Assembly: GCA_005880175.1 (NCBI GenBank)
Contig: VBJR01000258.1
Coordinates: forward strand, 10,017-22,525
Reading direction: 5' to 3'
DNA from: Chloroflexota bacterium
Lineage (GTDB): Bacteria > Chloroflexota > Dormibacteria > Dormibacterales > Dormibacteraceae
Length of the DNA: 12,509 nucleotides
A model generated the notes under the pieces. It was not told where the DNA came from. It made no database searches and saw only the letters and a list, made by a program, of their open reading frames with translations. Shown here piece after piece: positions 6,076 through 12,509 of the stretch; positions within the stretch are counted from its first letter, which is position 1, and each line of letters opens with the position of its first letter. Both the position numbers and the translations under genes were made by a program.

Positions 6076-7202
6076 GCCGGGTGGCGTACTTCGACTGCCC
6101 CTCCGGGATCTCGGGCGACATGACCCTCGGTGCCCTGCTCGACGCCGGCGCCGACCGGGCGCTGCTGGACGCCGCGGTCGAGGCGCTGGGCCTGGCGGGC
6201 GAGGTGCGGGTGGAGACGCGGCACGAGGAGCGCGGCCACCTGGGCGGCATTCGCGTGGAGGTGTCCTGGTCCGAAGGGCCCACGCGCACCCTGCCGGAGC
6301 TGGAGCGCGTGGTGGCCGCGGCGCCGCTGCCCGACCGCGTCCGGGAGCGTGCTCTCGACGCGCTGGGGCGGCTGGGCCGGGCCGAGGCCGCCGTGCACGG
6401 CCGGCCACCCGAGGAGCTGCACCTGCACGAGCTGGGCGGCGCCGACACGCTCGTCGACCTCGTGGGCGCGTTCTGGCTGCTGGAGTCGCTGGACGTGGAC
6501 GCGGTGCACGCGTCGCCGCTGCCGGCGCCCCGCGGCCGCCACTCGGCGCCCGGGACGCTGCGGGTGCTGGAGGGCACGGGCGCGGTCCTGGAGCCGGACG
6601 AGCGCCGGGCGGAGCTGGTCACGCCCACCGGTGCGGCGATCCTGGCCACCGTCGCCCGGTTCGAGCGGCCCGCGATGGCGCTGGAGCGGGTGGGCTACGG
6701 CCTCGGCGCGCGGCCCGACCCGTTCAACGCGACGGCCCTGTGGCTGGGCCGCGTGGCCCCCGAGGCGGCCACCGTGACCGTGATCGAGGCCAACCTGGAC
6801 GACATGGCCCCGAATCTGCTGGCCGCCCTCACCGAGGACCTGATGGCGGCGGGCGCGCTGGACGTGTCGGTGCTGCCGGCCTTCATGAAGAAGGGCCGGC
6901 CCGGCCACCTGCTGACCGTGCTGGCGGAGCCCGCACGCTCGCGTGAGCTCGCCGGCCTCGTGCTCCGCGGCAGCACTACACTGGGCGTGCGCATGGCGCC
7001 CGCGACCAGGCTGGTCGCCGGCCGGCGCGTCATCGAGGTGGAGACCGGCTTCGGCCGGGTCCGCGTGAAGGTCAAGGAGCTGGACGGGCGCCCGTTCGAC
7101 GTCGCCCCCGAGTACGAGGACTGCCGGCGGCTGGGCGGCGACCTGGCGGTCGTGATGCGGCGGGCGGCGGAGGCCGCCCGGAAGGAGCTGGGCCTGTCGT
7201 GA
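6072..7202 (+). CDS. larC: Nickel-pincer cofactor biosynthesis protein LarC (nickel insertase)
   Basis: A 376-residue protein of the LarC (formerly DUF111) family. LarC inserts nickel into the pyridinium dithiocarboxylate mononucleotide precursor in a CTP-dependent step, giving the nickel-pincer cofactor used by lactate racemase and related enzymes. Motifs: YFDCPSGISGDM (6-17), HLHELG (117-122, usually HFHE), TPTGAAIL (184-191), EANLDDM (239-245), MKKGRPG (272-278), STTLGVR (301-307) and PEYEDCRRL (346-354). In Lactobacillus plantarum larC is split by a programmed frameshift; here it is one uninterrupted frame. GTG 6072 overlaps the folB stop by 4 nt, and its own stop overlaps folD by 4 nt. 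No larA, larB or larE is in the window, so its client enzyme is unknown. Confidence 0.93.
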   Translation: MSRVAYFDCPSGISGDMTLGALLDAGADRALLDAAVEALGLAGEVRVETRHEERGHLGGIRVEVSWSEGPTRTLPELERVVAAAPLPDRVRERALDALGRLGRAEAAVHGRPPEELHLHELGGADTLVDLVGAFWLLESLDVDAVHASPLPAPRGRHSAPGTLRVLEGTGAVLEPDERRAELVTPTGAAILATVARFERPAMALERVGYGLGARPDPFNATALWLGRVAPEAATVTVIEANLDDMAPNLLAALTEDLMAAGALDVSVLPAFMKKGRPGHLLTVLAEPARSRELAGLVLRGSTTLGVRMAPATRLVAGRRVIEVETGFGRVRVKVKELDGRPFDVAPEYEDCRRLGGDLAVVMRRAAEAARKELGLS

Positions 7203-8053
7203 CAGCCGTGCGACTCGACGGCAAGGAGGTGGCCGGCCGCGTGCTGGCCTCGCTGGCGGAGCGGGTGCGGGCGCGCACCGCCGCCGGTCTGCCGCCGCCG
7301 CACCTGTCCGTCGTGCTCGTCGGCGAGAACCCGGCGTCGGAGACGTACGTGCGGGGCAAGCGCCGCGACGCGGAGCGGGTCGGGATGACGTCGTCCGACC
7401 ACCGGCTGCCTGCTTCCGCGACCACGGCCGAGGTGGTGGCGCTGGTCGACTCGCTGAACCGCGACCCGAACGTCAGCGGAGTGCTGGTCCAGCAGCCGTT
7501 CCCGCCCCAGGTCGAGGTGGAGCCGGTCGTCGAGGCGGTGGACCCGGTCAAGGACGTGGACGGCTTCCACCCGGTGAACGCCGGGCGCCTGCTGCTCGGC
7601 CAGCGCGGCCTGGTGGCGTGCACGCCGGCCGGCATCATGCGTCTGCTCGACGACTACGGGATCGCGCTCGAGGGCCGGCGGACGGTGGTGGTCGGCCGTA
7701 GCAACACCGTGGGCAAGCCGGTGTCGCTGCTGCTGCTCGCCCGGAACGCGACGGTGACCATCTGCCACTCGCGGACGGTCGGGCTGCCGGAGATCTGCCG
7801 CGAGGCGGACGTGCTGGTGGTGGCGATCGGCCGGCTGTGGCTCGTCCAGGCGGACTGGGTCAAACCGGGGGCGGTGGTCGTGGACGTGGGCCAGAACGTG
7901 AAGCCCGACGGGAAGCTGGGCGGCGACGTGGACCCCGCGGCGGCCGATGTGGCCGGCTGGATGACGCCGGTCCCGGGCGGCGTCGGACCCCTCACGCGCG
8001 CCATGCTGTTGGCCAACACGTGTCAGGCGGAGGACGCGCGCAGACCGGGCTGA
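7199..8053 (+). CDS. folD: Bifunctional methylenetetrahydrofolate dehydrogenase / methenyl-THF cyclohydrolase
   Basis: A 284-residue FolD of standard length. It interconverts 5,10-methylene-THF and 10-formyl-THF through methenyl-THF in the cytoplasm, normally with NADP. The active-site pattern YVRGK gives Y50 and K54, and D121 lies in KDVDGFHP. The nucleotide-binding loop is GRSNTVGKP (166-174), and the C-terminal signature is PVPGGVGPLTRAML (257-270). All expected catalytic residues are present. GTG 7199 overlaps the larC stop by 4 nt. The last residues QAEDARRPG extend past the usual end and overlap the start region of folC. Confidence 0.96.
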   Translation: MTAVRLDGKEVAGRVLASLAERVRARTAAGLPPPHLSVVLVGENPASETYVRGKRRDAERVGMTSSDHRLPASATTAEVVALVDSLNRDPNVSGVLVQQPFPPQVEVEPVVEAVDPVKDVDGFHPVNAGRLLLGQRGLVACTPAGIMRLLDDYGIALEGRRTVVVGRSNTVGKPVSLLLLARNATVTICHSRTVGLPEICREADVLVVAIGRLWLVQADWVKPGAVVVDVGQNVKPDGKLGGDVDPAAADVAGWMTPVPGGVGPLTRAMLLANTCQAEDARRPG

Positions 8054-9315
8054 CGTTCGAGCAGGCCCTGGCCTACGTCACGGGGCTGGGCCGCTTCGGC
8101 ATGAAGCTCGGCCTGGACCGCATGCGGGCGATCCTGGACGAGCTCGGCCACCCGGAGCGGGGCCACCGGGGCGCGCTGATCGCCGGGACGAACGGCAAGG
8201 GCTCGACGTCGGCCTACCTGGAGTCGATCCTGCGGGCGGCCGGCCTGCGGACGGGCATGACCCCGTCGCCGCACCTGTCGTCGTACCTGGAGCGGGTGCA
8301 GCTCGACGGCCGGCCGATCTCGGAGGCGACGTTCGCGCAGGCGGTCGCGGAGCTGCGGCCGCGGCTGGAGCCGGTGGTCGCGCGGCTGGGCGAGCCGACG
8401 GAGTTCGAGGTCCTGATCGCGCTCGCGATCTCGTGGCTGGCGCCCCGGGCCGACCGGCTGGTAATCGAGGTCGGGATGGGCGGCCGCCTGGACTCGACGA
8501 ACGTGCTCGACCTGGGCGTGGCCATCGTGACCAACGTGACGCTGGACCACCGCAAGCACCTGGGCTCCACGGCGCGGGCGATCGCGGGCGAGAAGGCGGG
8601 CATCATCAAGGCGGGCAACGTGGTGGTGACCGGCGCGTCGGGCGCCGCCCTGTCGGTCGTCGAGCGGGCCGCCGGCGCGATGGGCGCGGCGGACGTCTGG
8701 CGGCTGGGCCGCGAGATCACGGTGCGAGCGCGGTGGCACGGCTGGGAGGGCAGCTCGCTGGACGTGAGCGGCCCCGGCTTCAGCCACCGCGGGCTGCGCA
8801 CGCGGATGGTGGGCTCGTTCCAGCCGGGCAACGCGGCGCTGGCGGTGGCGGCGGCGCACGCGCTGGGCGACGCGACGGCCGCGGCCGTGCGGGAGGGCGT
8901 GGAGTCCGCGCGCTGGCCCGGCCGGCTGGAGCTGGTCGCCGAGCGCGTGCTCGTCGACGGCGCGCACAACCAGGACGGGATGCGGCAGCTGGTGCGCAGC
9001 CTGCGCCGGCTGCTGGAGGGCGCCCCGGTGGTCGTGGTCTTCGGGGCGATGGCGGACAAGGACCTGTCGCTGGTGTTCGAGCAGATGCGCCGGCTGGGGC
9101 CGGAGCGGGTGGTGTTCACGGCGGCGCCCAGCGCGGGCGAGCGGGCCGTCCGGCCGGCGGCGCTGGCGGCGGCGTGGGACGGGCCGTCGGAGGAGCGCGT
9201 GGACCCGGCGGAGGCGCTGGCGCGCGCTCGCGAGCTGGCGGGCGCGGATGGCTGGGTCCTGGTGACGGGCTCGCTGTACCTGGTCGGGGAGCTGCGAGAA
9301 GCGGTGGTCTCCTGA
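8020..9315 (+). CDS. folC: Folylpolyglutamate synthase / dihydrofolate synthase
   Basis: A Mur-ligase-type enzyme that adds glutamate to dihydropteroate and/or folates. It has the ATP-binding loop GTNGKGST (56-63), SPHLSSYLERVQLDGRPIS (83-101), EVGMGGRLDSTNV (150-162), GEKAGIIKAG (190-199), QPGNAALAVAA (268-278), WPGRLE (299-304) and DGAHN (313-317). Length is 431 residues from GTG 8020. The start is uncertain. GTG 8020 overlaps folD by 34 nt and lacks a clear RBS. A CTG at 8050, inside a CTGA overlap with the folD stop, would give the family-like N-terminus MTFEQALAYV and 421 residues, with GGAGG at 8029-8033 upstream. The enzyme identity is secure whichever start is right. The stop overlaps the next start by 1 nt (TGATG). 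Confidence 0.94.
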   Translation: MSGGGRAQTGLTFEQALAYVTGLGRFGMKLGLDRMRAILDELGHPERGHRGALIAGTNGKGSTSAYLESILRAAGLRTGMTPSPHLSSYLERVQLDGRPISEATFAQAVAELRPRLEPVVARLGEPTEFEVLIALAISWLAPRADRLVIEVGMGGRLDSTNVLDLGVAIVTNVTLDHRKHLGSTARAIAGEKAGIIKAGNVVVTGASGAALSVVERAAGAMGAADVWRLGREITVRARWHGWEGSSLDVSGPGFSHRGLRTRMVGSFQPGNAALAVAAAHALGDATAAAVREGVESARWPGRLELVAERVLVDGAHNQDGMRQLVRSLRRLLEGAPVVVVFGAMADKDLSLVFEQMRRLGPERVVFTAAPSAGERAVRPAALAAAWDGPSEERVDPAEALARARELAGADGWVLVTGSLYLVGELREAVVS

Positions 9316-9650
9316 TGGAGCGCCACGTCATCGCGTCGTTCCTGTACCCGTTCCGGGGGGCCGCGCGGCTGCGCCGGTGGCTGGCCGGCCTGGTCCTGGT
9401 GGCGCTGCTGCCGGTCACGTTCCCGGTGGTCTTCGGCTACGCCGTGGAGTGCGTCCGGTCGGCGGCGTGCGACCCGGCCGCGGGGCCGCCGCCGTGGCGC
9501 ATGCGCCCGGGCGACGGCGCGTGGGCGGCGCTCCAGGCGGCCGCGCTGACGGCGCCGTTCGCGGTGCTCGCGTGGCTGCTGGACATGCCCGTGGCCGCGC
9601 TGCTGGGGCCGGCGCTGGCCGGCCGGCGGACCTGGCCCGGGTCGGCCTGA
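9315..9650 (+). CDS. DUF4013-like membrane protein, N-terminal part (frame ends early)
   Basis: A 111-residue frame beginning FLYPFRGAARLRRWLAGLVL, then LPVTFPVVFGYAVECVRSA and PPPWRMRPGDGAWAALQ. This order (YPFRG ... GYA ... P.W...) is what I recall from DUF4013 membrane proteins, which are about 200 residues long. Helices are at about 22-42 and 73-93. The frame then reads GRRTWPGSA and stops at 9648-9650. The expected remainder of the family is visible immediately downstream in another frame, so this is probably the front part of a frameshifted gene rather than a naturally short protein. It overlaps the folC stop by 1 nt, so it is translationally coupled. Function of the family is unknown. 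Confidence 0.6.
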   Translation: MERHVIASFLYPFRGAARLRRWLAGLVLVALLPVTFPVVFGYAVECVRSAACDPAAGPPPWRMRPGDGAWAALQAAALTAPFAVLAWLLDMPVAALLGPALAGRRTWPGSA

Positions 9651-9838
9651 TCGTCGCGACCGTGCGCGACCGGTACGCGGACTGGAACCTGGTGCTGGTC
9701 GCGATCACCACCGCGTGGGCCCTGGCGGTGGTGGGCCTGGCCGTGGTTGGCGTCGGTATCGTGGCGGGTGCGTTCTACGCCATCCTTGTCTCTGCCCATG
9801 CCTGCTCCGCGCTCGCTCCGCATCGATCCGCTGGGTGA
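9632..9838 (+). pseudogene. Frameshifted C-terminal part of the DUF4013-like gene
   Basis: In the frame one base back from the N-terminal part, the sequence reads LARVGLIVATVRDRYADWN (from 9632). It continues with a strong hydrophobic helix (TAWALAVVGLAVVGVGIVAG), then AFYAILVSAHACSAL, and stops at 9836-9838. A final helix ending FYA.LVAAH is typical of DUF4013 C-termini. Joining the two frames near the repeated GGCCGGCCGG at 9617-9626 gives a continuous protein of about 174 residues. This fits a single-base deletion in the sequence, either real or an assembly error in a GC repeat. The end overlaps the pxpB start by 41 nt. Confidence 0.5.
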
Positions 9839-10448
9839 CTCCGCGCTGCTGGTCGAGATCGGCCGGCGCGTGGACACGGCGCTGAACACGCGCGCGCTGG
9901 CGCTGGCGGAGGCGCTGCGGAAGCGGCGGGACGTGCGCGAGGCGGTGCCGGGCTACGCGAGCGTGGCCGTGCACTACGACCCGGAGCAGGTGACGTACCG
10001 GGGCCTGTGCGGGGTGATCCAGCGGCTGATGGAGGCGAAGCCGCCGCCGGCGCCGTACGGCCGGCTGCACCGGATCCCGGTGGTGTACGACGGGCCGGAC
10101 CTGGAGGCGTCGGCGACGGAGCTGGGCCTGAGCGTGGAGACGCTGGTGCGGCTGCACACGGAGCCGACGTACCGGTGCTTCATGATCGGGTTCGCGCCCG
10201 GCTGGGCGTACCTGGGGCCGCTGCCGGAGGAGCTGCGCCTGCCCCGCCGCAGCGTGCCGCGGACGCACGTGCCGGCCGGGTCGGTGGCGATCGCGGGGGC
10301 CCAGACCGGCGTGTACCCGCTGCCGACGCCGGGCGGGTGGCACCTGATCGGGCGGACGTCGATGCGGCTGTTCCTGCCGTCGTCGGACCCGCCGTCGCTG
10401 CTGCGGACCGGGGACCGCGTCAAGTTCTTCGCGGCGCGGCTCTCGTGA
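9798..10448 (+). CDS. pxpB: 5-oxoprolinase subunit B (KipI family)
   Basis: A 216-residue protein, matching the usual length of PxpB/KipI. Together with PxpA and PxpC it forms the ATP-dependent prokaryotic 5-oxoprolinase, which converts 5-oxoproline to glutamate in the cytoplasm; B. subtilis KipI is also known as a kinase inhibitor. Motifs: PLGDSALLVEIG (11-22), H120 and Y125 in LHTEPTY, GFAPGWAYLG (131-140, with Trp where Phe is usual), the VPAGSVAIAGAQTGVYP stretch (158-174) and GGWHLIGRT (179-187). ATG 9798 is chosen because it places the family N-terminus correctly; it has no clear RBS and overlaps the end of the preceding frameshifted gene. Its stop overlaps pxpC by 4 nt (GTGA). Confidence 0.94.
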   Translation: MPAPRSLRIDPLGDSALLVEIGRRVDTALNTRALALAEALRKRRDVREAVPGYASVAVHYDPEQVTYRGLCGVIQRLMEAKPPPAPYGRLHRIPVVYDGPDLEASATELGLSVETLVRLHTEPTYRCFMIGFAPGWAYLGPLPEELRLPRRSVPRTHVPAGSVAIAGAQTGVYPLPTPGGWHLIGRTSMRLFLPSSDPPSLLRTGDRVKFFAARLS

Positions 10449-11395
10449 CGTCGTCCGCTGCCGCGCCGGTGCTCAGGCTCGAGGAGCCGGGCATGTTCAC
10501 GACGATCCAGGACCTGGGCCGGCCCGGCCGGCGCGCCGCGGGGGTGCCGCCGGGCGGGGCGATGGACCGGTACGCCCTGGCGGCCGCGAACCGCCTGGTG
10601 GGCAACCCGGAGGGCGCGGCGGGGCTGGAGTGCTCGCTGACGGGGCCGTCGCTCGTGGCGCTGCGGACGTGCCTGGTGGCGGTGACGGGGGCGGACTTCG
10701 GGCTGACGCTGAACGGCGTTGCGGCTCCCGCGTGGACGGGCCTGTTCCTGATGGAGGGCGACCGGCTGGCGTTCGCGGGCCGGCGCTGGGGGGCGCGGGT
10801 GTACGTGGCGGTGGCGGGGGGCCTGGCGGCCGAGCGGTGGCTGGGCTCGGCCTCGACGTACCTGCTGGTCGGCCGGGGCGGGATCCACGGCCGGACGCTG
10901 CACGCGGGGGAGGAGCTGTCGGTGGTGGGGCCGGCGCCCCGGCCGGCGGTGGCGGGCCGGGGCCTGCCAGTGGCGCTGCGGCCCCCGTACTCGGTGGCGC
11001 CGGCGCTGGCGGCGATGGCGGGCCCGCACGCGCGGCTGCTGTCCCCGCGGGCGCGCCGGGCGTTCTTCCGGGAGGGCTGGGCGGTGAGCCGGGACGCGGA
11101 CCGGATGGGCTACCGCCTGGAGGGAGCGGAGCTGGAAATCAAGAAGGAGGAGCTGGTGTCGTTCGGCCTGGCGATGGGCTGCGTCCAGGTCCCCCCGGCC
11201 GGCCAGCCGATCCTGCTGATGGCGGACCACCAGACGGCGGGAGGCTACCCGGTGGTGGCGGGGGTGGCCCGCGTCGCCCTGCCGCTGGCGGCGCAGCTGC
11301 TGCCGGGGGACCGCCTGAGCTTCGAGGAGGTGACGGTGGAGGCGGCCCAAACGGAGTGGCGCCGCCAGCGAGCGGCGCTGGACAGCCTGCGCTGA
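10445..11395 (+). CDS. pxpC: 5-oxoprolinase subunit C (KipA / biotin-dependent carboxyltransferase-like)
   Basis: A 316-residue protein of normal length for PxpC/KipA (AHS2 domain). Motifs: GMFTTIQDLGRPGRRAAGVP (16-35), GGAMDRYALAAANRLVGN (37-54), SRDADRMGYRLEG (215-227) and GCVQVPPAGQPILLMADHQT (245-264). It acts with PxpB as the subunit pair that, with PxpA, hydrolyses 5-oxoproline with ATP. GTG 10445 overlaps the pxpB stop by 4 nt. No pxpA (LamB/YcsF family) is present in the window on either side, so the third subunit must be elsewhere or absent. It appears to be the last gene of the folB-to-pxpC chain. Confidence 0.94.
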   Translation: MTSSAAAPVLRLEEPGMFTTIQDLGRPGRRAAGVPPGGAMDRYALAAANRLVGNPEGAAGLECSLTGPSLVALRTCLVAVTGADFGLTLNGVAAPAWTGLFLMEGDRLAFAGRRWGARVYVAVAGGLAAERWLGSASTYLLVGRGGIHGRTLHAGEELSVVGPAPRPAVAGRGLPVALRPPYSVAPALAAMAGPHARLLSPRARRAFFREGWAVSRDADRMGYRLEGAELEIKKEELVSFGLAMGCVQVPPAGQPILLMADHQTAGGYPVVAGVARVALPLAAQLLPGDRLSFEEVTVEAAQTEWRRQRAALDSLR

Positions 11396-11493
11396 GCTGA
11401 CGCGCCCGCGCTTCGGTAGTCAGCCGAAGCTGACAGAAATTGTCCGCGTTTTGTCCGCCTCAGCCGGCTAGGCTGTCTGCGGGGATACCGAGC
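11396..11493 (+). promoter_or_regulatory. Intergenic region with inverted repeat and paired TTGTCCGC boxes
   Basis: GCTTCGG (11410-11416) and CCGAAGC (11424-11430) form a 7-bp stem with a 7-nt loop. No T-tract follows it, so it is a poor intrinsic terminator. Downstream, TTGTCCGC occurs twice (11440-11447 and 11451-11458), 11 bp apart, about one helical turn. TAGGCT at 11469-11474 is a possible -10. Neither TTGTCC is at an ideal -35 distance (12 or 23 nt), so the boxes may be regulator sites rather than a -35. The region presumably holds the promoter of the lipoprotein gene. Confidence 0.4.
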
Positions 11494-12240
11494 ATGAAGC
11501 AGAAGCGCGGCACCTGGTTGCCGCTGTTGATCCTGGTGCTGGGCCTGAGCGCCTGCCAGAGCGGGCAGCCGACCTCGCACACGTCACCCGGACCGCACAC
11601 ACCGACGGCGGCCGCGTCAGCGGACCCGCAGCGCTGCGCGCGGCTGGCGCAGCGCGGATTCACCCCGTGCCCGCCGACGCCCGACCGGCTGCAGCTGCCA
11701 CCGACGACGATCCGCAACGCGACGAACGGCGCTGTGAGCGACGCGACGGCCCAACAGTGGGGCCGAGCGTTCCAGCTGGCCCAGGCCTACTACTACTGGG
11801 CAATGGAGAACAACGCGCGCAGCGCGTTGACGTCAGGCGTCCTGGCCGACTCCAGCGCCCAGGCGGTGGCGAACCTGTTCGGGGCTGACCTGATGGACCT
11901 GGACAACGCGAAGCAACAGGGTGGGCTTCTGGTCCTGCACCCGCTGCACATGCCCGCCACGCAGCTCGTCGCCATCCCCTCCGATCTTCAGCAGGCGATG
12001 CAGCGTCAGGGCTTGACGCCAAGCAACTACGGGCTTGCCGTCCACTTCACGGGCCCGAGTCAGCGATCGATCCGGTTGCCCGACGGCCGAACAACAGTGA
12101 TTCTCTCCTCGGGCTCAGACTACTCCGCCACCATTCTGATCTGGGGAGAGTTCAAGGACGACACGGAACTCGGGGCCGTCTGGTATCAGCACGGCAACTA
12201 CGGTTGCGCCGGAAGCGTGCGAAGTGTTTGCCAGCTCTAA
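11494..12240 (+). CDS. Secreted lipoprotein of unknown function
   Basis: A 248-residue protein with a textbook lipoprotein signal: MKQKRG, a hydrophobic core, then the lipobox LSAC with Cys21 as the lipidated residue. A Ser/Thr/Pro/His-rich tether (22-44) follows. The mature part has four further cysteines (C48, C59, C238, C246), which could form two disulfides. An amphipathic helix with YYYWAMENNARSAL lies at about 84-112, and a beta-rich C-terminal half contains TTVILSSGSDYSATILIWGEF. ATG 11494 is chosen because it begins the signal peptide; GGGGA lies 9 nt upstream. The frame is open back to 11440, but that extension would spoil the signal. I do not recognise the family. The next gene overlaps its end by 17 nt. 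Base composition is less GC-rich than in the metabolic operon. Confidence 0.82.
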   Translation: MKQKRGTWLPLLILVLGLSACQSGQPTSHTSPGPHTPTAAASADPQRCARLAQRGFTPCPPTPDRLQLPPTTIRNATNGAVSDATAQQWGRAFQLAQAYYYWAMENNARSALTSGVLADSSAQAVANLFGADLMDLDNAKQQGGLLVLHPLHMPATQLVAIPSDLQQAMQRQGLTPSNYGLAVHFTGPSQRSIRLPDGRTTVILSSGSDYSATILIWGEFKDDTELGAVWYQHGNYGCAGSVRSVCQL

Positions 12241-12509
12241 GCAAGTACTCGCTGCGCTCACAGTTGCAACGTGCGCGTCCTGTGTTGCTGACGTCGCAGT
12301 GGCGGCGGAGCCACGTCCAACTCAGCCCCCGCCCAGCCCCACTGACTGTGTCGCCGTCTATCAGGGCACCCTCGCACAGCAGGGCACCCTCACCGACTAC
12401 CAGGCCGGTGCCACCATCAACTGCGGCCGGCCCGGCAACACCGCGCCCTACGGCGCGGGCGGTGCCTTCACCCAGTCGAGCCCCGTCGCCGACGGCACCC
12501 CCTGCACCA
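12224..12509 (+). CDS. Start of a secreted protein of unknown function (3' truncated by window edge)
   Basis: From GTG 12224, overlapping the lipoprotein stop by 17 nt, a frame stays open to the last base (95 codons). It begins MFASSKQVLAALTVATCASC and continues VADVAVAAEPRPTQPPPSP. This reads as a signal peptide with a likely signal peptidase I site after AVA or AVAA, then a Pro-rich spacer. The mature start has TDCVAVYQGTLAQQGTLTDY and several Cys residues (DCV, INCG, TPCT). A 12-bp direct repeat, CAGGGCACCCTC, occurs at 12362-12373 and 12380-12391 and encodes QGTL twice. Family not recognised. The signal peptide and coupling to the lipoprotein gene are the main support; the exact start is uncertain. 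Confidence 0.6.
   Translation, partial: MFASSKQVLAALTVATCASCVADVAVAAEPRPTQPPPSPTDCVAVYQGTLAQQGTLTDYQAGATINCGRPGNTAPYGAGGAFTQSSPVADGTPCT

Noticed and set aside
6072..7202. Possible programmed frameshift in larC as in Lactobacillus
   Set aside because: Both LarC halves, including HLHELG, TPTGAAIL, EANLDDM and PEYEDCR, are read in one uninterrupted frame.
11410..11430. GCTTCGG/CCGAAGC inverted repeat as a terminator after pxpC
   Set aside because: The stem has only 7 bp and no following T-tract. It may slow polymerase or be an operator, but it does not qualify as an intrinsic terminator.
11440..11493. Extended lipoprotein start at TTG 11440
   Set aside because: It would place 18 extra residues (MSAFCPPQPARLSAGIPS) ahead of a textbook lipoprotein signal peptide. 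ATG 11494 begins the signal directly.

Overview
The window is very GC-rich, densely coded and entirely plus-strand. It uses many GTG and TTG starts and short stop/start overlaps (ATGA, GTGA). This style, with Gly/Ser-rich secreted proteins and a MacB-type exporter split into separate genes, suggests a high-GC soil bacterium from Dormibacterota, Chloroflexota or Actinomycetota. No rRNA or other marker gene is present, so this placement is inference. No mobile element, CRISPR array, tRNA or defence locus was seen.

Layout. (1) 1-5339: a run of genes for envelope and export functions. It starts with the end of a membrane protein, followed by a six-helix membrane protein. Then come a membrane-fusion (HlyD/MacA-like) adaptor, a MacB-type ABC ATPase, a MacB/FtsX permease, a signal-anchored Gly-rich DUF5666-like protein and a 61-residue membrane protein. 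Overlaps or near-zero spacing indicate one operon. (2) 5340-5712: a monocistronic cold-shock protein gene with its own extended -10 promoter, a ~98-nt 5' leader and a strong intrinsic terminator. The leader can fold into a 17-bp hairpin that buries the Shine-Dalgarno sequence. (3) 5722-11395: a translationally coupled metabolic chain folB - larC - folD - folC - DUF4013-like membrane gene (frameshifted) - pxpB - pxpC. It combines folate synthesis and one-carbon metabolism, nickel-pincer cofactor assembly and 5-oxoproline hydrolysis. (4) 11396-12509: a short intergenic region with an inverted repeat and paired TTGTCCGC boxes. It is followed by an unrecognised lipoprotein and, overlapping it by 17 nt, the start of an unrecognised secreted protein that runs off the window.

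How it works together. The first operon looks like a tripartite-style exporter: the ATPase powers the MacB-like permease, and the adaptor extends outward on an unusually long, symmetric coiled-coil hairpin whose tip is flanked by two cysteines. The third block is housekeeping metabolism with an unexpected larC inside the folate genes and a pxpBC pair lacking pxpA nearby. The points most worth a second look are the csp leader hairpin, the adaptor architecture and the DUF4013 frameshift. I found no clear evidence of a wholly new multi-gene system.
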